From NCBI RefSeq assembly GCF_016466415.2, contig NZ_CP066772.2:248001-312000 (forward strand): a DNA stretch of 64,000 bases, in the 5' to 3' direction. Of the stretch, positions 63,142 through 64,000 are shown in pieces. The notes below the pieces were generated by a model. It ran no database searches and was not told the origin of the DNA. It saw nothing but the letters and a program-made list of their open reading frames with translations. This stretch comes from Ralstonia pickettii (GTDB lineage Bacteria; Pseudomonadota; Gammaproteobacteria; Burkholderiales; Burkholderiaceae). Both the position numbers and the translations under genes were made by a program. The stretch's first letter is position 1, and the number at the start of each line of letters is the position of its first letter.

Positions 63142-63633
63142 TCACGCCTGCATGCGCGCCATCACCGCGTTATCGAGCAAGACCCGCGCACCGTCACCGC
63201 CTGGCGTGCGACCACGTCAAACCCGTTGCGGGCAATGAAGGGCTCGGCGTTCAAGCGCGCGTGCGCTTGCACACGCGGCATGTCGCGCTGCGCTGCCAAC
63301 CCGAGGATGTGGCTCATGAGTTGTTGCCCGATGCCTTGTCGCGCATGGTTGCCGGATACGAAGAAGTGATCGATCTATCCATTCGCCTGCAACTCGGCAT
63401 AAGCGACGGGCTGCGCGTCGGGTTCCGCCACGAACGGCTGGATGCGGCGGATGCGCTCATGCCACTGGGCGACGTCGTAGTCGGTCGGGGCCCAGGCTTC
63501 GCATTGTTCGGGCGTGTATCGGCGGGCGGCGATGCCGTGCACGGCAGAACGAAAGACAGCGTGCAGGAACGGCTCGTCCCCAATTCTGAAAGCGCGTATG
63601 ACGACGGGGCGGGTGTTGAAGCGGTGCGTTCAT
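63142..63633 (-). pseudogene. GNAT N-acetyltransferase, disrupted
   Basis: Reading the frame that runs from 63626 down gives RPVVIRAFRIGDEPFLHAVF, then YTPEQCEAWAP, an in-frame TAG at 63375-63377 where an aromatic residue is expected (ANG-stop-IDHFFVSG), then HARQGIGQQLMSHILGLAAQ, the acetyl-CoA loop R/Q-x-x-G-x-G/A. Near 63183-63187 a +1 shift is needed to reach the natural end DNAVMARMQA and TGA at 63142-63144. The frame also has a TGA directly before it and no clear start codon. Probably a recent pseudogene, unless the lesions are sequencing errors. Confidence 0.8.
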
Positions 63634-63635
63634 GA

Positions 63636-64000
63636 TCATTGCCCCGCATGCGGCAAGTCCATCGATGCCAGCACATCCTTGATGTGCTGCGCCGCCTGCT
63701 GGGCATTCTGTACGGCGGGCACGGGCGCCTGCTGATCAGTCGACAGATTGCGCACGTGGTCGTCAATGCTGATGCCGGTGCCCAGCGGCGCGAGCATCGC
63801 CGCCGATTCGTGCATGGCCCATTGGAAGTCGTTGAGCGGCGCGTTGCGGGCGGCCTGCAAGCCGGCCGGGTTCGCTGCCATGGCACGGGCGACAACGGGA
63901 TCACGGTTGTCGTCGGGCGCGCTCAGTTCCAGCACCTGACCGAGGTCGGGCGCACTGGCATCCCGGGCGGTCAGCGGCGTCCGGATGTTGTACCGCACGC
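63636..64000 (-). CDS. Hypothetical protein, N-terminus beyond right edge
   Basis: At least 120 residues, not recognised. The frame is open to the window end; a GTG at 63996-63998 could be the start but the gene more likely continues. Features: acidic N-terminal part, HESAAMLAPLGTGISIDDHV in the middle, and a Gln-rich stretch QQAPVPAVQNAQQAAQH before the C-terminal DMDLP-like SMDLPHAGQ. No signal or membrane segment visible. Its stop lies next to the start of the disrupted GNAT gene. Confidence 0.5.
   Translation of the reverse strand, partial: VRYNIRTPLTARDASAPDLGQVLELSAPDDNRDPVVARAMAANPAGLQAARNAPLNDFQWAMHESAAMLAPLGTGISIDDHVRNLSTDQQAPVPAVQNAQQAAQHIKDVLASMDLPHAGQ

Noticed and set aside
63314-63904. 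196-codon minus-strand frame spanning two genes
   Set aside because: Ser/Arg/Pro-rich shadow; neighbouring frames give GNAT and Gln-rich protein sequence instead.

Overview
The window reads as a high-GC beta-proteobacterium of the genus Ralstonia or a very close relative. The flagellin is 273 aa with no long variable centre, as in R. solanacearum, and porin, H-NS, FlgJ and LysR types are burkholderial. In R. solanacearum the flagellar genes are on the megaplasmid, so the second replicon is a reasonable guess but is not shown here. No rRNA, tRNA, CRISPR array, transposase or phage gene was recognised.

Positions 1-25150 are a flagellar locus built from several blocks. They are fliD (cut by the left edge) and fliC; an atypical LuxR-type regulator convergent with a PAS-GGDEF-EAL protein; fliLMNOPQR (export gate and switch); a FabG-like reductase and a DUF1275 membrane protein; flgBCDEFGHIJ and flgKL on the minus strand; and flgA, flgM, flgN on the plus strand. 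Matches to the sigma-28 (FliA) consensus TAAAGTTT-N11-GCCGATAA lie upstream of fliC, fliD, flgK, flgM and a distant chemoreceptor (61455-63002), with a weaker one before the GGDEF-EAL gene. This gives the expected late flagellar class, held back by FlgM until the hook is complete.

Positions 25151-33300 hold a structured lower-GC intergenic stretch, a second LuxR-type regulator with a degenerate receiver, a porin, a GntR/HutC regulator, H-NS, a small membrane protein, a second EAL protein with a decayed GGDEF motif, a glycine-zipper lipoprotein, and a gene-free stretch with four DnaA-box-like 9-mers.

Positions 33300-43800 are metabolic and metal genes. They include an aldehyde-oxidase-type molybdenum enzyme (2Fe-2S and MoCo subunits) followed by Ohr and a MocA-like cytidylyltransferase; leuA behind an unusual leader that encodes a leucine-rich 30-aa peptide and a second upstream ORF; and a metal-handling set of a 16-cysteine four-helix protein, a CadR/PbrR-like regulator and a Zn/Cd/Pb P-type ATPase with a textbook MerR-type promoter.

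Positions 43900-64000 are accessory catabolism and regulation. They include a CitMHS transporter/AtuA-like/LysR operon, UspA, an NTF2-fold protein with a nitronate monooxygenase and a PadR regulator, an AAA NTPase, a semialdehyde dehydrogenase, a beta-lactamase-fold esterase, a second nitronate monooxygenase divergent from a CGNR regulator, an SDR, a REP-like repeat, an M20 peptidase, the chemoreceptor, a broken GNAT acetyltransferase and a partial unknown gene. The most notable non-standard signals are the leuA leader, the DnaA-box cluster, the cadA promoter, the two pseudo-receiver regulators near the flagellar locus and the promoter-in-hairpin before flgK.
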